The translations under genes and the position numbers were made by a program. Of a DNA stretch of 64,000 nt, positions 17,942 to 27,759 are shown piece by piece (within the stretch, counting starts at the first letter, position 1; each line of letters opens with the position of its first letter). The DNA comes from Bacteroidota bacterium (GTDB taxonomy: Bacteria; Bacteroidota; Bacteroidia; Chitinophagales; Chitinophagaceae): the NCBI GenBank assembly GCA_016868815.1, contig VGFQ01000010.1, positions 20,801 to 84,800 of the forward strand. The letters run 5' to 3'. The notes under the pieces are model-generated. The model saw only the letters and a program-made list of their open reading frames with translations, was not told the origin of the DNA and searched no databases.

Positions 17942-20077
17942 ATGGGTACCCCAACAAATGATAGCCGCAGGGAGTTTCTCAAAAACCTGTCATGGGCCGG
18001 AGGGGGTCTGCTGTTGGGATTCCAGTGGGACAGTGTGGAGGCCTCTATGCCTTCGCTACTGAACGTCCGCCAGGCCACAGCCCCGGCCTTCAACAGCTAT
18101 CTGGCGATCGCTGCCAACGGGCAGGTGACGATCTTTTCGCCCAACCCCGAGCTGGGGCAGAACATCATGACATCCTTCGCACAAATTGTAGCGGAAGAGC
18201 TCGATGCCGACTGGAAGCAGGTGCGCGTAGAACAGGCTCCGCTGGATGCCAAGCGCTTTGACAGGCAACTCACAGGCGGCAGCGGAGCTATTCCCCATTC
18301 GTGGACCAGACTGCGTAAGGCAGGCGCTTCTGCCCGCTATCTGCTCGTCGGCGCGGCCGCCGGCCGTTGGGGGGTGCCAGCGCAAGAATGCACTACAGAG
18401 GCCGGCTTCGTGCACCATAAGCCTTCAAAACGCAAGGCTGGTTACGGCGAGCTGGCTGAGGCAGCTGCCGCGCTGTCACTGCCTGCAGACATTCCCTTGA
18501 AAGATCGGAAAGACTTTAAAATCATCGGAAAACCTGTCAAGAATGTCGCGGGCAGAGACATCGTCACAGGCAAGGGAATTTTTGGGCTAGACGTCTATCG
18601 CGAAGGCATGGTGCATGCCGTCGTACAACATCCGCCAGCCTTCGGCACCAAGTTGAAATCTTTCGATGCTAGTGCCGCTAAGGCCATGCCCGGCGTCATC
18701 AACGTGGTCTCGTTTAAGAACAACGTGGCCGTCGTGGCCCGAAGTACCTGGGAAGCCCTGCAGGCCCGCAAAGCCATCCATATAGAATATGAGAAAGAAG
18801 CGGCCATCGAGCACAGCACGGACCACGACCGATGGATGCAGGAGATGCTTGACAGCGACAAAGCCACCGTACGGCGACGCAATGGCGACGTAACGGCCGC
18901 CTTCCAGTCCGCCGCCAAAGTCGTTCAAGCCGAATATCAGAGCCCATTCCTGGCACATAACCCGATGGAGCCAATGAACTTCTTCGCCGACGTGCGAAGC
19001 AACGGCGTCGAGCTGATTGGTCCTACCCAGACGCCTGCCAATGCCCGTGCACAAGTATCGAAGCTGGTAGGTATGCCCGAAGACAAAATCACCCTGCAGC
19101 TGACTCGCCTGGGTGGCGGCTTTGGCCGAAGGCTGCGGAACGATTATGTCCTAGATGCGGCCGAACTGTCGATGATATTACAAAAGCCCGTCAAAGTCGT
19201 ATGGACCCGCGAAGATGATATGACAGGTGGCGTCTACCGCCCTGCCGTTCGCTACCGCTTTCGGGCTGCATTGGACAAAGATGGAAACCTTATCGGATAT
19301 CATCTCCGGGGGGCTGGCATCAATGCCGACAACAGCACCCGTGAAGATAATTTTCCCTCAGGTGCCGTCGAACATCTCCTCATAGAATCCATCGACCATA
19401 AGTCTCCCATCACGACGGGTGCATGGAGGGCCCCCACTACCAACTTCCTCGCCTATGCCGAGCAGTCGTTTCTGGACGAAGTCGCAGCCGCAGCCGGCAA
19501 AGATCCTGTCCAGTTTCGCTTGGATCTCCTCGCTAAGGCTCGTCAGCAGCCTGTCGGGGCGGTTAAATATAACATCGAACGCATGGAAGCGGTGATTCGT
19601 AAAGCGGCGGAGGTCTCAGGCTGGGGAAAGAAGAAAGGTGTCGCCCAAGGCTTCAGTGTATATTTCTCCCATGCCTCTTATGTTGCCCAGGTGGCAGAAG
19701 TGACGATGCGCGGTGGGAAGCCATCCCTGTCAAGAGTATATGCGGCGGCCGACTGCGGACAGGTAGTCAACCTCAGCGGATCACGCCAGCAAGTGATGGG
19801 TGCCATCGTCGATGGACTGGGTCATGCCATGTACGGACGAATCAGCTTCAAAGAAGGGAAGGCCCAGCAAGCCAATTTCCATCAATACCGGCTCATACGG
19901 ATGAAAGAGATACCTGAAGTGGAAGTTGTCTTTGTAGAAAACGACTTCGACCCGACAGGCCTTGGAGAGCCAGCCCTCCCCCCGACGGGTGGTGCCGTGG
20001 CCAATGCCATCTTTGGAGCAACCGGTATACGCCTGTACCAGCAGCCTTTTGCAGACCATTCCTTGTTCAAGGGGTGA
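17942..20077 (+). CDS. Molybdopterin-binding large subunit of a xanthine oxidase-family oxidoreductase (IorB-like), Tat-exported
   Basis: 711 aa. A twin-arginine signal is visible at the N-terminus ([20 protein letters not shown]), so the complex is probably periplasmic. Molybdopterin-binding features of the family include [14 protein letters not shown] and the C-terminal [18 protein letters not shown], where the Glu of GEPALPP is the predicted catalytic base. A duplicated large-subunit domain precedes these. It pairs with the (2Fe-2S) subunit upstream. The substrate (an aldehyde or N-heterocycle) and the electron acceptor cannot be told from sequence; no cytochrome gene lies next to it. Confidence 0.93.
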   Translation: MGTPTNDSRREFLKNLSWAGGGLLLGFQWDSVEASMPSLLNVRQATAPAFNSYLAIAANGQVTIFSPNPELGQNIMTSFAQIVAEELDADWKQVRVEQAPLDAKRFDRQLTGGSGAIPHSWTRLRKAGASARYLLVGAAAGRWGVPAQECTTEAGFVHHKPSKRKAGYGELAEAAAALSLPADIPLKDRKDFKIIGKPVKNVAGRDIVTGKGIFGLDVYREGMVHAVVQHPPAFGTKLKSFDASAAKAMPGVINVVSFKNNVAVVARSTWEALQARKAIHIEYEKEAAIEHSTDHDRWMQEMLDSDKATVRRRNGDVTAAFQSAAKVVQAEYQSPFLAHNPMEPMNFFADVRSNGVELIGPTQTPANARAQVSKLVGMPEDKITLQLTRLGGGFGRRLRNDYVLDAAELSMILQKPVKVVWTREDDMTGGVYRPAVRYRFRAALDKDGNLIGYHLRGAGINADNSTREDNFPSGAVEHLLIESIDHKSPITTGAWRAPTTNFLAYAEQSFLDEVAAAAGKDPVQFRLDLLAKARQQPVGAVKYNIERMEAVIRKAAEVSGWGKKKGVAQGFSVYFSHASYVAQVAEVTMRGGKPSLSRVYAAADCGQVVNLSGSRQQVMGAIVDGLGHAMYGRISFKEGKAQQANFHQYRLIRMKEIPEVEVVFVENDFDPTGLGEPALPPTGGAVANAIFGATGIRLYQQPFADHSLFKG

Positions 20078-20101
20078 GGCCGAGTCGCTGGCCTGCATCC
20101 T

Positions 20102-20392
20102 TTAATTCATCTGCAGGACCGGCAGCCGATAATATGGGCCGTCGACGACGAAGATCTCGGCAATTTCATAATTCCAGTAGCGGAATAGCGGCGACTGCCG
20201 CAAGTACTTCTCCACCGACTTCTTCGAGGCGGCCGTAAAGGTGATCCAGGCTTGCAGCGACTCCATCGTCACCACATACAGGTCGATGACTCCTTCCCGT
20301 ATCAACGTGTCAATATGCTGACGATGCTCCGGCAACGCCTGCATGAAATCATCGTCCATGAAAAAATGGATGGTCACCTGAAATTTTTTCAT
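20102..20392 (-). CDS. Small hypothetical protein (dimeric alpha/beta barrel-like)
   Basis: 96 aa from the ATG at 20392; an earlier in-frame start would overlap mtaB. The pattern of a beta strand (KFQVTIHFF), a helix, then [18 protein letters not shown] and a C-terminal hydrophobic strand resembles YCII/muconolactone isomerase-like ferredoxin folds. I recognise no catalytic motif. It is 31 nt downstream of mtaB on the same strand. Confidence 0.6.
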   Translation of the reverse strand: MKKFQVTIHFFMDDDFMQALPEHRQHIDTLIREGVIDLYVVTMESLQAWITFTAASKKSVEKYLRQSPLFRYWNYEIAEIFVVDGPYYRLPVLQMN

Positions 20393-20423
20393 CGCGAAGG
20401 CTTTAAGTGCTGACCTAGCGTTT

Positions 20424-21692
20424 TTACAGTTGCCATTCGACAACCTTGTTGACCCAGTGAGGCCTGAAGGGTGTCGTGACGCGGATATAATTGTCGGTAT
20501 ACCCTTCCATCATGCCCGCGTCACCACCTTTTTCAAACAACACAGGGCGTCGTTGGCCGGTTTGGGCTTCCGTGAATGCGTGCATCTTCTGGAAGGAAAG
20601 GTTTCGGAGGATCTTGTTCCGTTTCTGACGGATCGGTACCGGCACGGTAGGACGGATCTCCAGCGCTTTGGTGTCTGCCCGCTCGGAGTAGGTGAAGACA
20701 TGCAGGTAGCTCACTTCGCTGTCGCGGAGGAACTCGAAGGTTTCCAGGAAGTCAGACTCCGACTCAGACGGGAACCCTGCGATGACATCGGCACCTATGC
20801 AGGCATGTGGCATCCGGTCTTTGATCAGACGCACTCTTTCTTCATACAGGGATCGACGATACCGCCGGCGCATGAGGCCCAGCAGCCGGTCGCTGCCGCT
20901 TTGCAACGGCATATGGAAATGTGGCATGAAGCGGTGCGAGCTTGCCACAAAAGACACTATCTCCGGGGTCAGGAGGTTGGGTTCTATCGAGGAGATGCGA
21001 TAGCGCTCAATGCCTTCTATCGGGTCCAGTTGCCAGCAGAGGGAGAGGAAATCCTCTTTTGTGCCATGGCCGAAGTCGCCCAGGTTGACACCCGTCAGCA
21101 CGACTTCCTTCACGCCCTCCGCGGCCAGCTGTTGTACCTGCTCCACGACCCGCGCAATGGTATCGCTGCGGCTGGCTCCCCTCGCACGGGGGATGGTGCA
21201 AAAACTACAGGTATAGTCGCACCCATCCTGAACTTTGAGAAAACTGCGCGTCCTCTCCGACAGGCTATGTGAGGCATGGAAATCTTTCACCTCCGAGATA
21301 TCGCAGCTGCAGACGCGCGTCGGTTCGCCTTTGCTGAAGTGGCGGATGTGCTCCGTCAGTTTGAACTTCTCCGCAGCTCCCAACACGAGGTCAACGCCTG
21401 GGATCTTTGCAATCTCAGATGCCTTCAGTTGTGCGTAGCATCCCGTGACGACGACCGTGGCCTCCGGTGAACGGCGCTGGATGCGACGGACGATCTGCCG
21501 ACATTCCTTGTCGGCATTTTCTGTGACCGAACAAGTATTGATCACGTAGATGTCCGCGGACTCTTCAAACGCACGCCGTGAAAAACCGGCTTGCTCCATC
21601 ATTCTGGTGAGTGTGCTGGTCTCCGAAAAATTCAACTTGCAACCTAAGGTGTGGAATGCAACGGTCGTGCCTGCTGAAATCGTATCCCTCAT
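20424..21692 (-). CDS. mtaB: tRNA t6A37 methylthiotransferase MtaB
   Basis: 422 aa radical-SAM enzyme that converts t6A to ms2t6A at position 37 of tRNAs reading ANN codons. Three N-terminal Cys of the UPF0004 domain are visible (TLGCKLN, NTCSV, VTGCYAQ), then the radical-SAM CxxxCxxC as CDYTCSFC, and a C-terminal TRAM-like region. The order of domains and the length match MtaB rather than MiaB or RimO; the HTLGCKLNFSE start is typical. It is divergent from plsC, with a 10-bp-arm palindrome in the shared upstream region. Confidence 0.93.
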   Translation of the reverse strand: MRDTISAGTTVAFHTLGCKLNFSETSTLTRMMEQAGFSRRAFEESADIYVINTCSVTENADKECRQIVRRIQRRSPEATVVVTGCYAQLKASEIAKIPGVDLVLGAAEKFKLTEHIRHFSKGEPTRVCSCDISEVKDFHASHSLSERTRSFLKVQDGCDYTCSFCTIPRARGASRSDTIARVVEQVQQLAAEGVKEVVLTGVNLGDFGHGTKEDFLSLCWQLDPIEGIERYRISSIEPNLLTPEIVSFVASSHRFMPHFHMPLQSGSDRLLGLMRRRYRRSLYEERVRLIKDRMPHACIGADVIAGFPSESESDFLETFEFLRDSEVSYLHVFTYSERADTKALEIRPTVPVPIRQKRNKILRNLSFQKMHAFTEAQTGQRRPVLFEKGGDAGMMEGYTDNYIRVTTPFRPHWVNKVVEWQL

Positions 21693-21736
21693 GTAACATA
21701 AAGTTACGGGTCTTCTTTTCTTACTTTCTATTCTCT

Positions 21737-21759
21737 ATTCGTTTAATTGTTAAACGAAT
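21737..21759. promoter_or_regulatory. Perfect inverted repeat, candidate operator between mtaB and plsC
   Basis: Arms ATTCGTTTAA and TTAAACGAAT, ten bases each, match perfectly around the spacer TTG. It covers the -33 region of the predicted plsC promoter and lies 45-67 nt upstream of the mtaB start. Its size and symmetry fit a site for a dimeric repressor (TetR or MarR type). There is no T-run, so it is not a terminator. Confidence 0.6.
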
Positions 21760-21774
21760 GATCGCCTATCTTTG
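21747..21774 (+). promoter_or_regulatory. Probable promoter of plsC
   Basis: TATCTTTG at 21767-21774 matches TAnnTTTG. A TTG at 21747-21749 may serve as the -33 element (17-nt spacer, a little short). Transcription would begin around 21780, after the in-frame ATG at 21758, which supports the plsC start at 21800. Confidence 0.55.
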
Positions 21775-21799
21775 TTCAACAATCATCCATTTTCCGGGT

Positions 21800-22558
21800 A
21801 TGTTTTCTTTTCTCTTCTGGCCGCTGCGGGTCCTTTATACGGCCTATGCGCTATTTTTTTTCTTGCTATGGATGCTGTTGCTGGCGCCCTTCGTTTTTCT
21901 GGCAGCTTCTTTCGGCAGGGTTCGGGGTGGCAACTGGGTACAGCTGGTGCTGCGCATCTGGGCAAGCATCTGGTTTTTTATGGTCGGCATCCGTCATCGC
22001 AACATCTATCGGTTTCATCCAGACCCTTCCCGACATTATATCTTCATCCTTAACCATATTTCCTACATCGACGTGGCCATGGCGGTAGAAGCAATCCGTC
22101 AGCCTTTCCGAGCGCTTGGAAAGATGGAGGTAAAGTCCTTGCCCGTCTTTGGATGGATCTATCGCATCTTTGTGATCATGGTTGATCGGAAGAACCCGGC
22201 TGACCGAGCACGCAGCCTGGCAGACATGCGGCAGTTCCTCGACCAACATATATCTATCCTTATCTTTCCGGAGGGAACGTTCAATGAAACCGACAAGCCG
22301 CTGAAGAACTTCTACGATGGTGCCTTCAAGATTGCGATTGAGACGGGTACGCCACTTGTACCCGTGGTCTTGCTAGATGGGCGGGACCGGATGCATCATC
22401 TTCATTTCTTATCACTGACCCCGGGGCCTTCCAGGGCTGTCTTCCTGCCACCCATCGAGGTACATGGGCTCACCCTGGAAGATGTGCCTGCCTTCAAGCA
22501 ACAGGCCTATCTTGCGATGGAACAATGCCTCCTCCAAAAGGCATCCTTTGCCAAATGA
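21800..22558 (+). CDS. 1-acyl-sn-glycerol-3-phosphate acyltransferase (PlsC-like)
   Basis: 252 aa. It acylates lysophosphatidic acid (or a related lysolipid) at the membrane. Two hydrophobic N-terminal segments are followed by the acyltransferase motif NHISYID (HxxxxD), a central substrate motif, and FPEGTFNE. The ATG at 21800 is preferred because the promoter box lies just before it. The stop overlaps the ATG of priA (ATGA), so the two are translationally coupled. Confidence 0.92.
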   Translation: MFSFLFWPLRVLYTAYALFFFLLWMLLLAPFVFLAASFGRVRGGNWVQLVLRIWASIWFFMVGIRHRNIYRFHPDPSRHYIFILNHISYIDVAMAVEAIRQPFRALGKMEVKSLPVFGWIYRIFVIMVDRKNPADRARSLADMRQFLDQHISILIFPEGTFNETDKPLKNFYDGAFKIAIETGTPLVPVVLLDGRDRMHHLHFLSLTPGPSRAVFLPPIEVHGLTLEDVPAFKQQAYLAMEQCLLQKASFAK

Positions 22559-25005
22559 AGCGCTACGCTGAAGTCATCATACCATTGGCAGTGCCAAAAA
22601 CCTTCACGTATTCTGTGCCGGCGACGCTGGACGGACAGTTGTTGCCGGGTTGCCGTGTCGAGGTAGAGTTTGGTGGTTCCAAGCGATATGCCGGCGTCGT
22701 CGCTGCCCTGACAGATGAGCGTCCATCCAGCTTCGAGCCGAAGCCCATTCTCAATCTGCTGGACATAGAGCCGATTCTGCACACCACGCAGTTGGAGCTT
22801 TGGAAATGGGTCTCTGAGTATTATTTCTGTAGCCAGGGGGAAGTCATGACTGCCGCACTCCCAGCCCATTTCAAGTTGAGCAGTGAAACCATTCTGTTGT
22901 TCAATGAAGAGTACGGGGATGACTTCACTCACCTGGACGGTGATGAGTATCTGGTCGCAGAAGGCCTGTTGTTGCGGCAGGAGTTACGGTTGGATGAAGT
23001 GCAGGATATACTAGACATTTCGAATGTTTACCCAGTCGTCAAGCGCCTCATCGAGAAAAAAGTTTGTATGGCCTGGGAGTCACTGAAGGAACGGTATGTA
23101 CCTAAGAAAGATACCTACATCCGTCTGCAAGATATGTATGCAGACGCCAGCGCCCTGGAAGGCCTGCTCAATGGATGGGACGTACGGGCCCCGAAGCAGA
23201 TGGAGCTGCTGCTGGCATACCTGCACCTGGCTCGTTCCGCAGGAGAGGTCCGACAGGCAGATCTGCTGAAAAAATCGGGTTGCAGCCAGCCCGCCCTCAA
23301 GTCGCTGATCGACAAAGGGGTGCTCGTATCGGAAAAAAGGTTGGTCGACCGAATACGGTCCATGCCCCGAGAGGTCTTGATCGATTTTACACTCTCTGCC
23401 GCACAGGCGCAGGCCCTTGACTCCGTACGGGCGGCCCTCCGGGAAAAGTCCGTCTGCCTCTTGTTCGGGGTTACGTCCAGCGGGAAGACGCAACTCTACA
23501 TTCATTTGATGCAAGAGTACCTGCAGCAAGACCGCCAGGTGCTGTTCTTGCTGCCAGAGATAGCCCTGACAGCCCAAGTCATCAGAAGGCTGCAGCACCA
23601 TTTTGGTGGCTACATCTCTGTGTACCATTCCAAGTTTAGTGCCAACGAACGGGTGGAGATATGGAACCGCGTACGGTCTGGGGAGACAAAGATCCTCCTG
23701 GGGGCGCGGTCTGCCCTGTTCCTTCCGTTCAGTGCGCTGGGACTGATTATCGTCGACGAAGAACATGACAACTCCTATAAGCAACAGGATCCCGCCCCTC
23801 GCTACCATGCCCGGGATACCGCTATTTATTATGCCTCTCGGGTGGGTGCCAAAGTGCTGCTGGGAAGTGCCACGCCCTCCCTTGAGTCTTATCAAAATGC
23901 AGTCACCGGCAAGTATGGGCTGGTAAAATTGTGTGAGCGCTTCGGCGGAATTGACATGCCGTTGTTATCTCTGGTCGACATGAACCAACAGGGGGCATCG
24001 AAACATGCCAGGCCGATCCTCTCAGACCCCCTACTGGCGGCGATACGAAAAGTACTGGATGCCAAGCAACAGGTCATCTTGTTCCAGAACCGTAGAGGCT
24101 ACTCGCCCTATATGGTCTGTGGGCTTTGCCAACATATTCCCCATTGTGATCAATGCGACGTCACCCTCACATATCACAAGCTCTTGCACCGTTTGCAATG
24201 CCATTATTGCGGCAGCTCATACCCTCGTCCGTTGACTTGCCCGGCCTGTGGCAGCAGCAAATGGCAGGAGCGCAACTTCGGCACCGAGCGCATTGAAGAG
24301 GAGTTGCGCCTACAGCTGCCGGATGCGCAGGTCGGGCGAATGGACTTTGACAGCATCAAAGGAAAGCATGCCCATGATGCCATCATCCAGTTGTTCGAAC
24401 AAAGGCAGATCGACATCCTTGTCGGCACACAGATGGTCGTGAAAGGGCTTGACTTCGCGCATGTTAGCCTGGTGGGCATCTTGGATGCGGACGGTCTATT
24501 GGGCTTTGCAGACTTCCGCGTCAACGAGCGTGCTTTTCAGTTAATGGAGCAGGTCAGTGGCCGTGCCGGGCGCAAGGGAAGCCAGGGCACCGTGATCGTA
24601 CAGACTGCTCAACCTTCGCATCCCGTCATCGGATATGTATTAGAGCACGACTATGAACGCTTCTTCACCTTCGAGGCAGAGGCCCGGAGACGCTTTCGTT
24701 ACCCACCGTTTGCCCGTATCATCCGGCTGACTTTTCGCCATAAATATCAAGACAGAGCCGATGCCTGTGCCGCCCGTATGGCTTCACAGCTCAGCCCGGA
24801 GCTAGGGTCCTATCTGCTGGGACCTGCCGAGCCCATTGTGAATCGCGTGAAGCAGATGTACCGCTCCGAGCTGGTACTAAAACTCCCCAAGCACGCGGGG
24901 GTGGTCAACCGTGCCCGGGTGCTCATACAAAAAGAGTTGGCAGTGCTGGGCAACGACAAGCAGTACCGCTCCGTGCTGATCGATGTCGACGTCGACCCCC
25001 TCTGA
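22555..25005 (+). CDS. priA: Primosomal protein N' (PriA helicase)
   Basis: 816 aa 3'-5' superfamily 2 helicase that reloads the replisome at stalled forks. The N-terminal DNA-binding domain begins AEVIIPLAVPKTFTYSVP. Walker A is GVTSSGKTQ, Walker B DEEHD with the downstream YKQQDPAPRYHARD. A zinc-binding insertion carries paired cysteines (CGLCQHIPHCDQC, CHYCGSSY, CPACGS). The motif V-VI region includes VGTQMVVKGLDF and QVSGRAGRKG. It starts at the ATG overlapping the plsC stop and converges on the pseudouridine synthase gene 12 nt away. Confidence 0.97.
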   Translation: MKRYAEVIIPLAVPKTFTYSVPATLDGQLLPGCRVEVEFGGSKRYAGVVAALTDERPSSFEPKPILNLLDIEPILHTTQLELWKWVSEYYFCSQGEVMTAALPAHFKLSSETILLFNEEYGDDFTHLDGDEYLVAEGLLLRQELRLDEVQDILDISNVYPVVKRLIEKKVCMAWESLKERYVPKKDTYIRLQDMYADASALEGLLNGWDVRAPKQMELLLAYLHLARSAGEVRQADLLKKSGCSQPALKSLIDKGVLVSEKRLVDRIRSMPREVLIDFTLSAAQAQALDSVRAALREKSVCLLFGVTSSGKTQLYIHLMQEYLQQDRQVLFLLPEIALTAQVIRRLQHHFGGYISVYHSKFSANERVEIWNRVRSGETKILLGARSALFLPFSALGLIIVDEEHDNSYKQQDPAPRYHARDTAIYYASRVGAKVLLGSATPSLESYQNAVTGKYGLVKLCERFGGIDMPLLSLVDMNQQGASKHARPILSDPLLAAIRKVLDAKQQVILFQNRRGYSPYMVCGLCQHIPHCDQCDVTLTYHKLLHRLQCHYCGSSYPRPLTCPACGSSKWQERNFGTERIEEELRLQLPDAQVGRMDFDSIKGKHAHDAIIQLFEQRQIDILVGTQMVVKGLDFAHVSLVGILDADGLLGFADFRVNERAFQLMEQVSGRAGRKGSQGTVIVQTAQPSHPVIGYVLEHDYERFFTFEAEARRRFRYPPFARIIRLTFRHKYQDRADACAARMASQLSPELGSYLLGPAEPIVNRVKQMYRSELVLKLPKHAGVVNRARVLIQKELAVLGNDKQYRSVLIDVDVDPL

Positions 25006-25017
25006 GGAGACCTTTAT

Positions 25018-26097
25018 TTACTCCCCATCGTTGGGACGATACTTCACGTAGGTTCTCCATTTCTCGATCAGGCTTGTTATGTCTTCAGGCAGCGGGCTGT
25101 CAAAGCGTACCTCCTGCCTGCTGACAGGATGTAGAAACCCCAGTGATCGCGCGTGCAGTGCATGCCGCGGGCAGAGAGTAAAACAGTTCTCGACAAATTG
25201 CCGGTAACGGGTGAAGACAGTCCCTTTAACGATGCGGTCGCCACCATATACTTCATCGTTGAAGAGTGGGTGCCCTGTGTGTTGCATGTGCACCCTTATC
25301 TGGTGCGTTCGCCCTGTCTCCAGCCTACATTCAATCAGGGAGACATATCGTAGGCGTTCGAGTACTGTATAATGGGTGATGGCATCCTTTCCGAAGTCTC
25401 CCTCCGGATATACGTCCATCACCTTGCGGAAGCGGTGGTGCCGTCCGATATGGCCCTTCACAGTGCCGCTGTCGGCTTCCGGCTCTCCCCATACCAGCGC
25501 GATATACCTTCGGTACACAGTATGGTCAAAAAATTGCCCAGCCAGGTCTACCGCTGCCGCATCTGTCTTGGCAACGACCAGCAGCCCGCTGGTATTCTTA
25601 TCTATCCGGTGGACGAGGCCATAGCGGGGGAGGGAGTCCTCTGTCAGCTCGGGATGTTGCTGTTGCAGATGCCAGGCGATACCATTGACGAGGGTGCCAC
25701 TGTAATTTCCATGGCCGGGATGCACCACTCTGCCGGCTTCTTTGTTAAGCACAAGGATGGCCTCATCTTCATATACGATGTGCAAGGGAATCTGTTCCGG
25801 CTTGACTTCGTAGGTCTCTGGCGCGGTAACAGAAAACAGGATAATGCTATCGCCTGGACGGATCTTATAGTTCGACTTCACAGGCTTGCCATTGACAAGT
25901 ACCATCTGTGCCGCAATCGCCTGTTGCAGCCGGTTACGTGAGAGGTTTGTCAGTCGCTGGATGAGGAACTTGTCGATTCTTACAGACTCCTGTCCTTTGT
26001 CAACTACGACAGTATGTCGTTCAAAGAGTTCTTCACTGGCATCCGTTTCCCCATGCCACAGGTCAGGTCCGTCGGCTTTCGCTGGTTGACTATCCAT
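25018..26097 (-). CDS. RluD-type large-subunit rRNA pseudouridine synthase
   Basis: 359 aa. An N-terminal S4 RNA-binding domain (VRIDKFLIQRLTNLSRNRLQQAI, about residues 40-90) precedes the RluA/RluD catalytic domain with HRIDKNTSGLLVVAK, whose Asp is the predicted nucleophile. RluD isomerises uridines in helix 69 of 23S rRNA. The order of domains fits RluD, but RluA-C paralogues share it. It is divergent from lipB. Confidence 0.92.
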   Translation of the reverse strand: MDSQPAKADGPDLWHGETDASEELFERHTVVVDKGQESVRIDKFLIQRLTNLSRNRLQQAIAAQMVLVNGKPVKSNYKIRPGDSIILFSVTAPETYEVKPEQIPLHIVYEDEAILVLNKEAGRVVHPGHGNYSGTLVNGIAWHLQQQHPELTEDSLPRYGLVHRIDKNTSGLLVVAKTDAAAVDLAGQFFDHTVYRRYIALVWGEPEADSGTVKGHIGRHHRFRKVMDVYPEGDFGKDAITHYTVLERLRYVSLIECRLETGRTHQIRVHMQHTGHPLFNDEVYGGDRIVKGTVFTRYRQFVENCFTLCPRHALHARSLGFLHPVSRQEVRFDSPLPEDITSLIEKWRTYVKYRPNDGE

Positions 26098-26140
26098 CTG
26101 TTCAAAGATAGGATCTGTGGAAAGAATCTATTTTTGCAGC

Positions 26141-26881
26141 ATGTCTGAACAGACGGTTCTACTGCGAGCGTTGGGAAATATTGGATATGCGGATGCCTGG
26201 GACTTGCAGGAGCAGTTGCTCGCGGGCAATGTGCAGGTGAAGACCGACTGGCACCGACAGCCGCCTGGTCAGCGGATACCGGCCAACGCTCCGTCCACCC
26301 AACATCATCTCCTTCTCTGCGAACATCCTCTCGTCTATACCCTGGGAAAAAGTGGAAAGATGCAGCATGTGCTGCTCGATGAACAGTCCATGGCTGCCAG
26401 AGGCATCTCTTTTTTTCATACAAATCGTGGCGGGGATATCACCTTCCATGGACCAGGGCAATGGGTGGGCTATCCGATCCTCGACTTGGAACGATTCCGG
26501 CCCGACATCAGCTGGTACCTCAGAAGCCTAGAAGAAGTTATCATCCGGATGCTGGCGGGCTATGGGCTGAACGGGGACCGCAGCCCCGGTGAGACAGGTG
26601 TCTGGCTGGAACCGGAGATACCGGCTCGGGCCCGAAAGATCTGTGCCATGGGTGTCCGCTGCTCCCGCTGGGTCACCATGCACGGCTTTGCCTTCAATGT
26701 GAATACAGATTTGTCGTACTTCGGGCACATCATCCCCTGCGGCATCCACGACAAACAAGTGACGTCGCTTGCCCAGGAGCTAGGCCATCCCGTACCTATG
26801 GAAGAAGTATCTCAACAACTCTGTAGACAGTTCGAGCGGGTCTTTGACTGCCAACTGATTAGTTCCGAAGCTTTGGAATGA
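26141..26881 (+). CDS. lipB: Octanoyltransferase LipB
   Basis: 246 aa. It transfers octanoate from acyl carrier protein to lipoyl domains of 2-oxo acid dehydrogenases. The family signature NRGGDITFHGPGQWVGYPI is present. The catalytic Lys and Cys regions are also present (RKICAMGVRCSRWVTMHGFAFN and IIPCGI). A TATTTTTG box at 26129-26136 lies only 4 nt before the ATG, so the mRNA may have almost no leader. The 3' end overlaps the convergent hypothetical gene by 23 nt. Confidence 0.95.
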   Translation: MSEQTVLLRALGNIGYADAWDLQEQLLAGNVQVKTDWHRQPPGQRIPANAPSTQHHLLLCEHPLVYTLGKSGKMQHVLLDEQSMAARGISFFHTNRGGDITFHGPGQWVGYPILDLERFRPDISWYLRSLEEVIIRMLAGYGLNGDRSPGETGVWLEPEIPARARKICAMGVRCSRWVTMHGFAFNVNTDLSYFGHIIPCGIHDKQVTSLAQELGHPVPMEEVSQQLCRQFERVFDCQLISSEALE

Positions 26882-27719
26882 AGATGCGGTTCCGATCCTT
26901 GACGGTTCCATTTTGCCGGATCTCGAATTCGAACCAGCCCGACCGCTGGAAGTTCACTTTGTCGAGTATGAGGATGGGTTCTTGGTCGATATCGAATTGA
27001 AACAGGGATCCACCCTCTGGCTGGAAGAATTGTATCGAATATCGGATACCTCTTGTATCTGGCATGGCCACCACTACATTTCCTTCTTTGTTGGTAAAGA
27101 GATATGGGGAGGGTGAAAACAGATTGCTGGGTAATTGAAAACTTAGCTTTGGTGGTGCGGAAGCCATGGGATCTCCGGGCTGCAGATACCGCCAGGGCAT
27201 TTTCTTCAATAAGACGAACCTAGTTTTTTTAAGGATAAGGTCGTATTCTTTCTGGTCCTCAGATCGAGGCACCCAAAGGCTCATTGCTAGGGATGGTTTT
27301 GGGGGGGCATCCCCTGGACGGGAGATGACGATGGGGCTTGGCAGCTCAGGGAGAGTCTTCTCGTAAGGTGGGAGGATGTCACCGGGTCTTTTCACTCGTG
27401 TCTGAAAGAATCGACCATATGGGAATTGTACGTATATGCGGTAGTACTGTCTGGTATTAGGTGCTGATACGTCCGTAAATCCGTTCACGGCAAGGGCAGG
27501 GTCTGGCATAGTGACAATCGTACGAAATCCGTACAGGCTGTCTTCAGACCGTTGGATACTGATCTGATATACATCTTGGTACGGATTGGTCCAGCTGATG
27601 ATGGTTTTCCCGGACCGGATGGTGGCCGTAAACGAGGGTAGTGTATCCTGTGCCAGTCCCTGCAGGGTCAGCGACATACCTATCAAGAGCAAAGATTTTC
27701 GCGCGCGCCGGATGAGCAT
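26859..27719 (-). CDS. Hypothetical secreted protein with fibronectin-like segment
   Basis: 286 aa. The N-terminus is a signal peptide (about 1-23, ending GLAQ). After that comes a beta-rich segment resembling a fibronectin type III or Ig fold (SWTNPYQDVYQISIQRSEDS, YYRIYVQFPYG), a Pro-rich linker and a C-terminal beta-rich region. I do not recognise a named family; the style is typical of conserved periplasmic hypotheticals in Chitinophagaceae. Its 3' end overlaps the 3' end of lipB. Confidence 0.75.
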   Translation of the reverse strand: MLIRRARKSLLLIGMSLTLQGLAQDTLPSFTATIRSGKTIISWTNPYQDVYQISIQRSEDSLYGFRTIVTMPDPALAVNGFTDVSAPNTRQYYRIYVQFPYGRFFQTRVKRPGDILPPYEKTLPELPSPIVISRPGDAPPKPSLAMSLWVPRSEDQKEYDLILKKTRFVLLKKMPWRYLQPGDPMASAPPKLSFQLPSNLFSPSPYLFTNKEGNVVVAMPDTRGIRYSIQFFQPEGGSLFQFDIDQEPILILDKVNFQRSGWFEFEIRQNGTVKDRNRIFIPKLRN

Positions 27720-27759
27720 CTCTGCAAAGGATTATGACCTCTGCAAAGGTAGGTGCTGG

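Noticed and set aside
20430..21272. 280-codon plus-strand frame opposite mtaB
   Set aside because: Antisense to the radical-SAM motif of mtaB; codon pattern reflects the opposite strand.
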